A DNA stretch of 64,000 nt from Symsagittifera roscoffensis (lineage: Eukaryota; Xenacoelomorpha; Acoela; Convolutidae), in NCBI RefSeq assembly GCF_963678635.1, contig NC_087069.1:54790928-54854927 (forward strand), in the 5' to 3' direction. Positions 32,508 through 43,185 of the stretch are shown here, one piece after another; the first letter of the stretch is position 1, and each line of letters starts with the position of its first letter. Under the pieces are notes generated by a model. It saw nothing but the letters and a program-made list of their open reading frames with translations. It was not told the origin of the DNA and did no database searches. Both the position numbers and the translations under genes were made by a program.

Positions 32508-34825
32508 TCAAATCCCAGGCTTAGGAGTTGCAGCATTGCTTATTGGCCTTCTCGTCGCTTGATCCGTGTAAGCAAATTGCGTATGCTGTATCACTGCGGC
32601 ATTTCTGCCCACAAAACACGGATCCATCGTTTCCGCGAATTTCGCTACCCTCCTCTCATTCTTCTCAAACGCTCTCAACCTAGGAGTCTGAACTACGGAG
32701 ACTGCTCCGAGCAACATCCTTCTTATCAGAGGGAATTCAGGGATCTCCTCTGGCAGCTTCTTGTAATCACCCCAACCTTTCGTCTCTTCTCTCACCTTGT
32801 GGTATGCTGCAGGGAGACGAGGAACTCTTGTACTCTCACCATTTGTCTTGTCATAGGGCCTTAGATTCCAGAGCTTCGGAAATACTTCAATGTGCACTTT
32901 CTCTACTTCACCGATCGTCGAAGTTGACGACCGTCATTTCTGGCTCCGATATCTTTGCAAACAATAGGTCTTCTATCATGACTTCTCGCAATACGTGCTG
33001 CTCACACCAGTTCAGCGCACTCCGGTCCCTTGCTGATATGAGGTTCAGGTGCAACACCGACCTCCTGTATGCTTCCACCTTGACATCAGGTGACAAAAAC
33101 GTGACTGCTGGTCCATAGATTACTGTCACAAACTCCGTGGCTCCTCTGATCAATGCTAACGGTTCGGTCCTCATAGCTAAGCTTAGATCAGTTAGCAGGG
33201 GCATGCCCCAACATGTCGTCTCACGTCTTCCTCCCTCTCAATCGTCTCATCCTATCCTGTTCCAAAGCGATTCTGCTGCAGGAGGTACTGGATAAGAGTA
33301 TGTCTCAAATCTCTTATCTTATTCCAAGAATCTGTGGCTTTCTTCACGTCGAACTTCCTCACATTCTCTCTCATCTGCTCTGGGTAGCGTGTCAAGTTCA
33401 TCAGTCCTCCCAAATTTCCATGTGTTATCGCAATCAATGTTGGAAGTCCATCTAACCGCAAGTTCTGAACTCCTTCGGTGAGCAGTACCACCGGTCCTTT
33501 CACAAAGTTTTCTGCTCCAAAGGTCACAAACAAGGCTAGTAGTTCAACGAGCGATACTTCCACTACCGCTTGGAGGATTTCTTTTATCACACATCGAGGG
33601 AGTTTCGGGTAGACTTTCGCCAAGAAGGACGGGGTCCATCCGGCTCCCAGCCCTTCCAACATGCTATCCGTTCAAAGCCTTTTTCCCCTCTCATTTTCTG
33701 GGTCCAGAAAGTTTCCAGGGTAACTTGGCACACTCTGTTTACAAACTCGGCTGCCTTTTCCTCAGCATTTTCGGCCAGGTTCACCTCCTTTACTGAGTAG
33801 GCATGGATCTTCCTGATCATTAATGGGCCCTGCTCAAAAGCATCTGCACCCAATGCCACTACTCGAGGCCTTAAGTGTAGCCACTGGTTAACCTCTGGTT
33901 TGGTTCTCAAAACCATTGCTTCCAAGTGCGCTTTGGTTTCCTTGGAGTTCTTTCTTCTCTCTCCTTCCTCCTTTATGTCCATTCCTCGGAACCATAAATC
34001 ATTCGACATCGCCACAATTACTCGATGGTCGTCATCTATTCCTGGCTTCAACTTGAGCTGTCGACTTAAGTTGGACAGTTCCAACCCCAGCACTTCGTCC
34101 AACACTAGCATGTGTAGTGAATGGTCCTTGAATCCTCTCATCGCATTCGAGATATCCGAACACACCGCAGGTAGTTCAGCCCTGAGTGGTCTCAGGTTCT
34201 CCATCTCTATCTCGCGACTTGGGGCCGATATGATTACATCACATTTCCCTTCCGAGAGCAATGCCACAATCGCATACACGAACTTTAGTCCGTCCTGGAG
34301 ACGTGCATACCCCGGAGACAGCGCGAACACGGCTCTCGATGTTATCTTGGTGAAGGAACCCTGTTTCAGGGTATCCACTACTTCACCCATTGACTCGGGG
34401 AGATCTTTTATCGCTGGCCATACAGCGCTTTCGGCCGTCGTAGGTTCTCTGATTCTGCTCAGGAAACCCCTACTGTGTAAATGGTCATTGATGACGGCAA
34501 ACACGATTGTGATTGGATGCATCTCTGTCTGTCTTTGTACCCCGATCGGCATTGACACGGATTGCATTAGGTCCAGATCGACCGCTGCCAACATTATAAC
34601 ATCCGGCCAAAACAGAGACTTGGAGGTATGTACGACGTCTGAAATCGCGACTATCATAATCTTGGCTTTGCTCATTTCTGCCTTGTCGTACGCAGCAAAC
34701 ATCGTCTCATCTTTCTCTATCACCTTCAACCCGCCGTATCTTTGGACATCACCTTCTTGATTCACTTGTTTGAGGTACGCTCTTTCTTTCACGTGGCCGG
34801 GGGGTGCCTTCACCTGCCTGAACAC
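32508..34825 (-). pseudogene. Large cargo protein 1, copy M
   Basis: A 412-codon open stretch (33587-34825) is followed by 33252-33662, 32908-33204 and 32508-32897 in shifted frames. It matches copy P from KIMIVAISDVVHTSKSLFWP (P: VIIVAGSDFDGTSPKLFWP) to FPLIRRMLLGA (P: FPTVRRMTLGM), including FAVINDHLHSRGFLSRI, ISAPSREIEMENLRPLRAEL and VLDEVLGLELSNLSRQLKL. The first 410 codons are free of stops, which suggests this copy is younger than P. No family recognised. Confidence 0.65.
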
Positions 34826-35560
34826 CTTTACATGTTTCCAATTGGTGCGCTCATCGTCAAGAATCTTCCGGGACTTTCTTCTCGATTACCTTCATCGTGA
34901 TTTAGTCTCACGTCCTGTATTGGTCATGCGTTCACTGGACACAATGTATTGTTCGAGGGCAGTCCCTTTAGATTGGCAAACCTCAAGGCAGTTGTAGAGC
35001 TGAAGTTTATACCAGCAGCTATCATCCAGTCCACTCCTGTTATCGAGTACAGTCCACTGACAGATAACCTCGCTCCATTCAGCATCCTCATGGCATCTGC
35101 TGCAAAGCTCACCGTCTGAAGGTTCAGTTTCATCAGATCATCCTTGTATATGTGCCAGGGAGAAGGTATCAAAGAGCTCCTATCAGGGCGTCTTTCCTCT
35201 CGACTAATACTCGTCGTCTCCGATCTTGTATCCGATCTGGAAGTGCTGGTCGTCTCCACCGTCGGGTTGGCAGGTCCTAATTTTCGTCTACGATTGATGG
35301 TTCTCCTCATGGGCGCTTCCCCCAATCGATCTTGAACGTCTGTTCTTTGGCCTGGCTCGCTAGAGCTCTGCTGCCTATAATTCGTCACGGCTGGGACCGT
35401 TCCCAAACGTCTTTCCAGGTTAGGAGGCACAAAGATTGAAATTGCCGATTCATTTGATGCTTCCTCCTTCTTCAGCACTCGCGTGTCAAAGAGTTCTACT
35501 TCCAATGCATCTAATCGCTCTTGGAAGACTCTGTTCAATCAGGCCTGTCCTTCAATGCTG
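34826..35560 (-). pseudogene. Linker between hydrolase and large protein 1, copy M
   Basis: A 204-codon frame (34924-35538) rich in Arg, Ser and Thr, with PPNLERRLGTVP and a later YSITGVDWMIAAGINFSS segment that parallels the start of large protein 1 in copy P. It directly follows the end of the hydrolase domain after one stop, so the two were probably one protein. Confidence 0.5.
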
Positions 35561-36031
35561 TCAAAGTATATGCCGTCAGTAGTCATCAGTAGTCAGTATG
35601 GCCTGATCCATAGCCCTCATCTCATGCTCGATATCCATAAGGATCATTCTTCCGGCATTCCGACATGCAAGATTCCTTAGGATGTTATTCCACCTGATTA
35701 CTCCTTCATTGTGTCTTCTCCCTGTTGCAGTCAATGTCCTCGTATTCATTGGCACAGTGCAAACGGTCAGGGTCAGTACCGCGCAGCGGAACTTCTACCA
35801 GAGAGTAGTAAATAAGCACAACATCATTGATTACCATAGTGCCTCTTCCTCATCTGAGCTTCTCGAGATGTTATTTGTCCCAACCAGGATCATCACATTG
35901 GGGATTCTCCCTGGGTTCATCATCTTCACCATCCTAAATAACTCAGCTATCGTCGCACCTCCGAAAGCCATCACCTTAGTGATCCAGGAGGTCCTCAAAT
36001 TTTGAAGCACTCTGACCAAGCTGTCTCCCTG
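35561..36031 (-). pseudogene. SGNH/GDSL-type hydrolase, copy M
   Basis: Block I is intact: GGAGACAGC at 36028-36020 encodes GDS, followed by LVRVLQNLRTSW and block II AFGGATIAELF. Block III reads LVGTNNISRSS, with Asn where copy P keeps the usual Asp. Block V reads DGIYFDS near 35555-35575, with Tyr in place of the catalytic His, and stops and shifts lie between 35580 and 35830. The two copies have lost different catalytic residues. This implies an ancestor with the complete Ser/Asn/Asp/His set. Confidence 0.7.
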
Positions 36032-36203
36032 TATCAGATGTTATGTCCCCAGTGGCGGTTGCTGCAGGTTTACTGCTGGCTTCCAGGTCGCTCAATTGAG
36101 GCAGGCTCTCGGATCCGTCTCCGGAACTCCTGCGAAGCTATACTTCAACTGATTGTTTTTTTTGTACGTCAATCACCCGGGACACTTTCTTTGCCGGCAT
36201 CCC

Positions 36204-37256
36204 TCATATTTTCCTGTCTGGGACCCTAGAGCTCCCCGTTGGTAATGTTGCATCGCTAACTTCTTCTTTTGTCATCGCGTCTTGGGAGAATTGTACTCTG
36301 CCCGTGTCGTCAATTGTTCCATAGGGTGCAGTCACCCAGGAACCTGGCGCATTCCTGTTGGCAACTAGTCGTCCAGTTGTCTCTATCAGCTTCCTCACCG
36401 TTTGCTCCACGACTGGGTCACCCAAGGTATCTTTCGGGTCCGGGATTGTCCTTCGACCAATTGTAGCCGGGAGTCGCGTTTCTGTCGTCTGACTCATTTC
36501 TCGAGGCGTCAAGAGCTCCATCGGGGACTGCACACGAAGGATACTCCTTACAGGTATCACATTTTCTACGGCTGTTGTCAATGCCAGCCGCTCCGATCGC
36601 TCTTTGTAGTCCCGCCTCAAGCGCTCTATTTCTTCACTCTGCTTCTTGTTGCAATCTTCAAACAGTCTCTTCCACATGTCTCTATCTTTCTCCGTACTGA
36701 GCATGGTCTTAGTCATTTCGTCCAGCTCTTTTCTGGTCCTCTCCAGCTCGTCCTTCGTCCCATCTAGATCTTGCATAGTTTCGTTCGTTTGAACCTCCTC
36801 TTCTACTCTCGCGCTCTTTGGTGGCACAGCTAATCTCAGTGGTGAATTAGACGAGGCAGCCTCGCTGTTCGTTTCTTGATGCAATGTACTCAGCCCAGGC
36901 TTGGGCTTGGAGGGCAAAGGCCTCTCACCAGGTTGGTAGGTCCTAGAACTTCCCAATCCAGGCTCGTTCGCCAGATCACTCCCTGAGAGAGCCCAGTTTC
37001 TCCACCTCGTCACTATCATGTTCGGGCGGTCTAGTACTCCTCTTTTTCCGTATGCTGTCATCAATAGGACTTCCGTGGGGCGGTCCCCACGGTTGTCAAG
37101 CCCCAAGATGTTTATCAAGGCGGTCAGCAACATGACTACCTCTGAGTCCTCCAGAGCGAAGTATCGATCCATTAGCCGACGATAGATCGCATCTACCATC
37201 GGTCCTACATATGCCTCTTCCAGGTCCATCAATTCATCCAGGTTGAAGTTATCCAT
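36204..37256 (-). CDS. First cargo protein with coiled coil, copy M (350 codons, open)
   Basis: An uninterrupted frame that starts at an ATG 60 bases after the last integrase-tail frame. Residues 1-110 are a helical, acidic domain (MDNFNLDELMDLEEAYVGP) shared with copy P at 7611-7900. Residues 110-165 are Pro/Ser-rich, and 165-235 form a charged coiled coil (DELERTRKELDEMTKTML). The rest is Pro/Arg/Thr-rich. The frame closes just before the lead-in to the hydrolase, so the full product was probably longer. No known domain; an oligomerising or structural segment is the best guess. Confidence 0.55.
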   Translation of the reverse strand: MDNFNLDELMDLEEAYVGPMVDAIYRRLMDRYFALEDSEVVMLLTALINILGLDNRGDRPTEVLLMTAYGKRGVLDRPNMIVTRWRNWALSGSDLANEPGLGSSRTYQPGERPLPSKPKPGLSTLHQETNSEAASSNSPLRLAVPPKSARVEEEVQTNETMQDLDGTKDELERTRKELDEMTKTMLSTEKDRDMWKRLFEDCNKKQSEEIERLRRDYKERSERLALTTAVENVIPVRSILRVQSPMELLTPREMSQTTETRLPATIGRRTIPDPKDTLGDPVVEQTVRKLIETTGRLVANRNAPGSWVTAPYGTIDDTGRVQFSQDAMTKEEVSDATLPTGSSRVPDRKI

Positions 37257-37318
37257 TCTCTTTCAGGTTTGATATGATTATTGATTCAACGATTTGAACT
37301 CAAGCGACTAATTAAAGA

Positions 37319-39592
37319 TCAATCTTGATCTGGAAAAGAGGTCACGAATATCACACTTGTCAGTTTTCCTCCAGTTTTTATGTATTTCATGCGTTCACGA
37401 TCTAAATCTTGAATCGTGACACTAGTCTCTTTTGGGTCCGACGTCATTTCCCTCAGCCACTCCAAGACACGCAGATTCGCCAACTCTTGTTCGGTAGGAT
37501 TGCTGTTGCTCGTCGTCGAATTCTTCTTCGGGTTTCGACCGGTCCTCGATCCTTTCCTGGTCATGTTCATCTACTATGTCGATGATTTGCGACACGGCTA
37601 TTCCTTCTAGACCCTCCACTTCTTCCACTATATTCTTCAGATCTATCCTGTACATTACAAAGTCGTCACCATAAGGATTATATCTCTTCTTGGATCTTGT
37701 CCTGTCGTTCTGTCGAGTCTGTATCGTGAACGGAAGATCTGGTTCCAAATTCTTGGGGACCTCCATTTGTACGGGGTCTTGCCAGTCCTCTTCTGCGTAG
37801 GGTAAGGTTTCACCGTCTGCTTCAATCACCTCCTTTGGATCCAGGTCCAGTGGTGGCCTTGTTCCTTCCTCTACGACTTCGTTTGTTCCATCGTTCTTTT
37901 CCCTGGTGCCCTTCTCGTTGACCTCACAAGCAGGGTCTATCATTAGAAAATCACCCTCTTCCATGTCTGCAGGTATACACCAGTCTTCTGTCGATGGGTT
38001 GTGTGGCTTAATGTTCTCGTAGTGAGCGGTCCGACCAGTACTCAGTCTATAAAAGCGTCCCTCCTGGTGCACTTCCCTAATCATGAAGGATCCCCTCCAC
38101 TTTTTTGGGAGCTTTTTCGTTCCTTTCGGTGGTATAACGTTCTGAATTACGCATACGTAGTCTCCTACCGGGTAAGCTTTTGAGCTGCTCTCTTGTCGAA
38201 TCTTTTTGCTTTGCCTGTGCTTGTTGAATGTTTCGTCCACACAAGTCATTCATTTCTGGCTGACGTCTAATCACATCCCTTACGTAGACCCGTGGAGACG
38301 TTTTCTTCCCCTCATACTCTAGGTAAAAGAAAGTCAAGGGCAAAGACTTCTCGTGTCCGGTTAGCATCATGTGTGGACTAACTCCGGTGGTAGAGTGTTG
38401 CGTGCTATTATAAGCTCCCATCACCCAATCGGTCATGTACCTGGAACAAAATACCCTCAGCATCGACACTAGCGTTCGATTCTGCCTTTCCACTAAGCCA
38501 CTAAGCCTAGGGATGATTTGTCGTGGAGTGAGCTTGAGGAACCCGTGAGCGTCTCATAAGCTCTTTCGTGAGTTCTACTACGTAAGCTGTTCATTATCCG
38601 ATTGAAACGTCATCGGACAACCATGTCTCGCTATCCACGTATTGATCAGGTGGTCGCATGTCTCTTCTGTTGAGGCTGTTATGCAGGTCACGGCCTCTGC
38701 ATACTTCGTGAAGTGATCTATCTTGACCAAGACTTGATTATAACCACTGCCTGTCATGCAGATCTTTTCGTGATCTATCTGCATTACCTCGTTGAATTCA
38801 GACGACTCGATCGATTGTAAAGGAAATCGCAATTTCCTTGGATCCTTGACCTGTTGGCATGACAGACACGCTGTTACCCACTTCTCACATACCTTTTTCA
38901 TTCCAGGCCACTCAAAGCGCTTCAGGATCCTCTGGTATACTTTGGCGATCCCCTGATGGCCCGTCTGATCATGCGACCTGAATAAAAGTTCTGTCTGATA
39001 GAGTTGCGGCAACACTATCGCGTTATAGTTGTATAGGACTTTGTCTTCATCTCTTCTCTTGCAAGCCACAATCCCGTCCTTGTTCAAATATACAATATAA
39101 CCTTCCCTTTTTCTGCATAAAATGCTGTCTCAGAATACGGTAACAGTCTTCCTCCAGGTTACTTTTGTCCGGAGCACTGTTTTTGATCCATCTTTTCAGG
39201 TTGCTTGTCATACGATCATTTCTCTGCGTTCTTAGTAGGTCCGAGAGTCTGTATCTTGACTTCAAGTACGTCTTCATGACCCTCATCTGAATCTTTAGCT
39301 CCTTTGGATGATGCGTGTCTTCTTTCATCTTAACACACCAAATCTTCGCCAACGGCTGTGTTTCTTGTTTGAACGGCTGGAGATCAGTCCTGACTACCTC
39401 TTTTTGCGGCAGCAAGCTTATCGAACTTTTCGATACTGCTATCGTTTCCAGATCATCTGCTGCGTTGTCAAAAACTATGTAACCTGGTATGAGGTAGCGA
39501 TCACTGTCAGGGTCTTGATATTTCTCCCTGTCTAGATCCCTCGCTCGAATCTCCACTAGTAGTGTGTGGAAGTCTAGTTCTGACAGTTCCAA
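37319..39592 (-). pseudogene. pol: Integrase of copy M with GPY/F-like C-terminal module
   Basis: Frames at 39047-39592, 38578-39087, 38077-38493, 37422-38249 and 37319-37570. Zinc finger: HDQTGH then CLSC at about 38880-39010. Core: MQIDHEKI, then FQSDN at 38580-38600, after which the frame is lost; the Glu region GLVERQNRTL resumes at about 38490. The C-terminal module NVIPPKGTKKLPKKWRGSF with GRFYRLSTGRTAHYENIKPH (38010-38130) is a GPY/F-type DNA-binding tail absent from copy P. An acidic tail with YNPYGDDFVMYRI follows. It ends at 37319 with no macro domain. Confidence 0.85.
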
Positions 39593-40110
39593 TCCTGAGC
39601 TCGAGTTCCTGTCCGAGTAGGTGTCGATTCCTGAGTTTCGGGAATTATCAGCTATTGAAGAGTCTGTGTTGGAGCCTTTTCCCTGTCCTGTCCTGGGTCA
39701 GTTCTGTGCGTTCTACTCATCCACTTGAACTCCCCGGACAAAATTTTGTCCCACAGGTCCTGTTCCTCATCAGGAACTTTCTCTACATTTTGATCTTAAA
39801 CTCGCCCTCTCTCTTCACCGTCCGTCTCCCCGGACAAATTTCCTTGCTGCAGGCTTCGCCTAACTTCCCCACCTTCCTTCTGCTGGTCATCAAAGGTAAC
39901 GGGTTTCTTTTGTATGTCGTTCCGCTGTTCTTTCCGTTTGTATGAAGTTCTTGTTAAAACTTCTCGGGGTATTGAGGATACTGATTGCTGAACTATTGTC
40001 CAACAATCCCTCTCATTATCGTTGTGTTATCGTATTGACGGCGTGATCTTCACCTTTTCACTGACTATCAGTGATGCCATAGCTGCTGCCCACTCGGGGT
40101 CATCACTGGT

Positions 40111-40191
<81 letters not shown>

Positions 40192-40423
40192 AAAAATCCA
40201 CCCAGCATCCGCATCACTTGCGGTGTGACCTGCACCGTTTTATCCAATAATGAGAGGCTGTTTATGTTCATGCGAGAGAGTTCCTGCTAGACCAGGTTTG
40301 AGCGCAGCAACAGATTCAAGGGCTTCGGATCCTTCTTGGATATAATCTTTATTTCGGCTGCTTTTTCTGCAGGTAACTCAGGATGTCCTGGAACCGGACG
40401 TCCAGACTTGTCCAACCATCTCG
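39593..40423 (-). pseudogene. RNase H-integrase linker of copy M, disrupted by (CT)n
   Basis: Contains LPLTRWLDKSGRPVPGHPEL near 40380-40430 in a shifted frame, matching copy P, and then runs into the microsatellite. The stretch 39593-40000 is acidic in copy P but here has no long frame. The linker is not typical of Ty3/gypsy Pol. Confidence 0.5.
40114..40191. repeat. (CT)n microsatellite
   Basis: About 78 bases of CT repeats with a single TA interruption near 40161. It lies inside the pol linker of copy M and is absent from the same linker in copy P. Confidence 0.95.
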
Positions 40424-41077
40424 TCAAGGGAAGCGCAGAAACGAGAACCCTTTGTTTACTTCTGCCTGATTGGCTTGCTTGTGTTCCAATCTTTCATAGA
40501 ACTCGTTTTTCTTACTGAAGCTGTCAGCATTTTGGTGTTTGTCACGCATCCTGTGCTCGATTATCAAGTGGTAGCCATCTAATCTTACTATCCACCTACC
40601 AATATAACTCTGATCCATCGAGTATGTCTTCAACCAGGATAACGCTCTGTTGTCTACGCGTAACTTAAAGGGAGCGCTCCCCAAGTATGCGCGGTATTTT
40701 TCCACGAATGTGACTACTGCAAACATCTTTGCTTTTGGAGCACCATATTTCATCTCAGTGTCACTCAATACCTTGCTGCCATAAGCAATGGGACGTAGAA
40801 CCGTTCATCCATTCCATTCCTGCTCCCGATGCAGTAGTCCCCTAATGGCTACTACCGATGCGTCTGTGTCAAGAACATACATGCCGTTTTCTGTATGCAT
40901 GCCTAGCACTGGCGCTTCGCACAGTTCCCGCTTTATGTTCTCGAAGGCAACTGGTGCTTCGTCGTTCCACTCGAACTTCTTTTCTTTGTTGCGCATCAGC
41001 CTCTGAATTGGATACACCTTGTCTGCATATCCTTTTATGAACTCACGGTAATAATTGGCAAACCCTAGGAAGCTCAT
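40424..41077 (-). pseudogene. pol: RNase H of copy M
   Basis: 41077-40805 contains the RT connection SFLGFANYYREFIKGYA and the first RNase H strand VLDTDAS. 40768-40424 contains the tyrosine-rich helix AKMFAVVTFVEKYRAYL, LRVDNRALSWLKTY and HRMRDKHQNADSFSKK. The Asp residues of the RNase H fold are visible, but the domain is split by a frameshift near 40790. RNase H removes the RNA strand during reverse transcription. Confidence 0.85.
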
Positions 41078-41119
41078 GAGTTCTCGGAGCCTTCCATGTC
41101 AACACAGCCACTACTGCTT

Positions 41120-42324
41120 CCGGGTCCGGCCTCACGCCGTGCCTGTCCACCATTCTTCCTAGGTACTTGATCGAATCCCTAAGGATCTCACTTTTCGATG
41201 GTTTGCATTTCAAGCCTGCTCATTTCATGCATCCAAAGACCTCATCGATTCCAGAGTCGTTGTTGCTATGACTACGTCATCCACCTAACACATCACAAGA
41301 TTCCCGTACTTATTTGTCACTCTGCTCAAAGCCTGAGCCATCAGTCTTTGAAAAGTGGCCGTTGCGTTGCACAAGCCAAAGGGCATCCTCTTCCACTGGT
41401 ACAACCCCAATTCACACGCGAATCCAGTCTTTTCTCTATCCTTCTTCCGCAGAGGGACCTTCCAGAAGGCAGAACCCAAGTCCCCATCACCAAGTTTAGA
41501 GAGGCTCTCGTCTATTTGCGGTATCGGGTACGCATCTTTTATCGTCACCGCGTTCAAGTAGCGAAAGTCGCAACAAAACCCAAGCTGTCCCACTTCTTTT
41601 TCGCTATTACTACCCCGCAAGCCCATGGCGATTTCGAGGGTTCTATCATGTCGTATTCGAGCAACATTTCAATCTCCGCTCGGCACGCTTCCGACTTATG
41701 TCGCGTCATTCGTCTTGCGCCTTCTCTGTGGGGAATGGCTCCTTCTTCAAGTTCGATTTCGTGTTCGACGAAGTTACAGCAATCGTTATCCACCTTATGT
41801 TTTGAAAATGCATCCGCGTTTTGATTTAAAACCTCCCGCAGTAATTCGAAATCTACCTCGCCTGTTTTCCCTTTTAAGTGTTCTATCTCTGTCAAAACCT
41901 GTTTGTCAGATTCTAGTTCATATGACGAGGGGCGTTCCGGAAAATTCGAGCAGCTCGATAAGCCGTCGTCCGTTACGGACTTCATTGAAAACAATTTATG
42001 GATAGACTTTAATTCAGTAATCCTTTTAAAAACTTTATCTTTATTGGCATGATAATGAGAGTCTTTCATACTATGTTTCTTCATGTTTTGTGTCTCTTCA
42101 TAGTCGGTCCTCATCGCCAAAGCGTAATCAAGTTTCTTTTCACGCTGGATTGAAACCGTGGTGTCCAGTGTGTTCAATAACACACTGACACACAGTCCGT
42201 TTCGAGTTACCGAGAAGCTCCGGCCTAAAACCACCAAGCTTTGACTGTTTGGATTCGGTACCAAACAAACCTGTTTACTATCACTTAATAAATTCATGTT
42301 CCTCATTCTAAAAATTGCTACCAC
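41120..42324 (-). pseudogene. pol: Reverse transcriptase of copy M, stop at the YVDD box
   Basis: 42324-41554 reads from the tether (HEIELEEGAIPHREGARRM) into IEMLLEYDMIEPSKSPWACG. After a shift, 41626-41285 has DFRYLNAVTIKDAYPIP, the first catalytic Asp in GDLGSAFWKVPL, TGFACELGLYQWKRMPFGLC and ATFQRLM. The next motif should be YVDD; the Tyr codon is TAG (41285-41287), followed by VDDVVIATT. With that stop, no active enzyme can be made. The frame before it is clean for over 110 codons, so this mutation may be fairly late. Confidence 0.9.
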
Positions 42325-42351
42325 AGCCTGTCCCGGCTGTAATTTTACCTT

Positions 42352-43185
42352 TCAATCTAAAAAGATTAGTACTTTACTTTCATTTGTTATTATTCTATTA
42401 TTTGGTACCTTAACATACTTCCGATGCGGGTTTCTAATCCTTATTAGACCGTTGTTCAAATCAATCATCACGTCAAAATTCCTGACAAAATCTCTGCTCG
42501 AGATGAATTGGTCGGCGTCGTCCAAATTCTGTACCACCAGGAAGCTCATCCTAAGGTTCCGTCCTCCCATGTGGAGAACCGTTATTGGTATTCTTCCGGC
42601 TACGTAAACTGCTCCTCGATTGGCCGCGGTCAGTCGGAGATTCGTCGGAATTAGATCTTCCCTCGTGAAGCCTTTTCTTTCCCGAGTTTTTATGGGCATC
42701 ACGCTCACCACTGCTCCTGTGTCCAAAAACCCTGTGACTCCGATTTTCTTACCATTGGTGTCGAGCAGATGTGCTGTCACATCTGCTTCATATCCAATGT
42801 GTACCGCGTCTTGTTCCATCATGGCGTCATGGCCTATCCTGCGGACTTTGAGTTCCTCTTCACCCAAATAGATGTGCCCCATTTGGTCATCATCTGTTGT
42901 TATATAAGTCCTGGTGTAGATACTGATTCCATCCACGTTCAGGATTATTTGATACGGCCCATAGACCTCCAGGTAGCGTCCATGAAGTTTCTTCATGCGA
43001 GGGCCACCCGTCGTTAGTAGTGCTCGCACATCTCTCGACTCGGTGCGTGGCTCCACCTGCCTCAGATAATCTGCATATGTGTCCAAATGCATCAAAGTGA
43101 ACTCTGATGGTTCACTCAGATTTCTGATTACCTGGTATCCTGTTACCGAGATTATTGATTGTATTTTGCTTCCTTGTGACACCAT
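42352..43185 (-). CDS. pol: Aspartic protease region of copy M (277 codons, open)
   Basis: An uninterrupted frame. The catalytic motif is GFLDTGAVVSVMP at about 42705-42740, followed by LRLTAANRGAVYVAGRIPI and NFDVMIDLNNGLI, in the order expected for a retroviral-type protease. About 140 residues precede the active site (GHIYLGEEELKVRR). Copy P retains only the first 50 or so codons of this segment. Confidence 0.85.
   Translation of the reverse strand: MVSQGSKIQSIISVTGYQVIRNLSEPSEFTLMHLDTYADYLRQVEPRTESRDVRALLTTGGPRMKKLHGRYLEVYGPYQIILNVDGISIYTRTYITTDDDQMGHIYLGEEELKVRRIGHDAMMEQDAVHIGYEADVTAHLLDTNGKKIGVTGFLDTGAVVSVMPIKTRERKGFTREDLIPTNLRLTAANRGAVYVAGRIPITVLHMGGRNLRMSFLVVQNLDDADQFISSRDFVRNFDVMIDLNNGLIRIRNPHRKYVKVPNNRIITNESKVLIFLD

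Noticed and set aside
40022-40271. Ser/Leu and Arg/Glu repeat proteins near 40.1 kb
   Set aside because: Produced by the (CT)n microsatellite in both directions.
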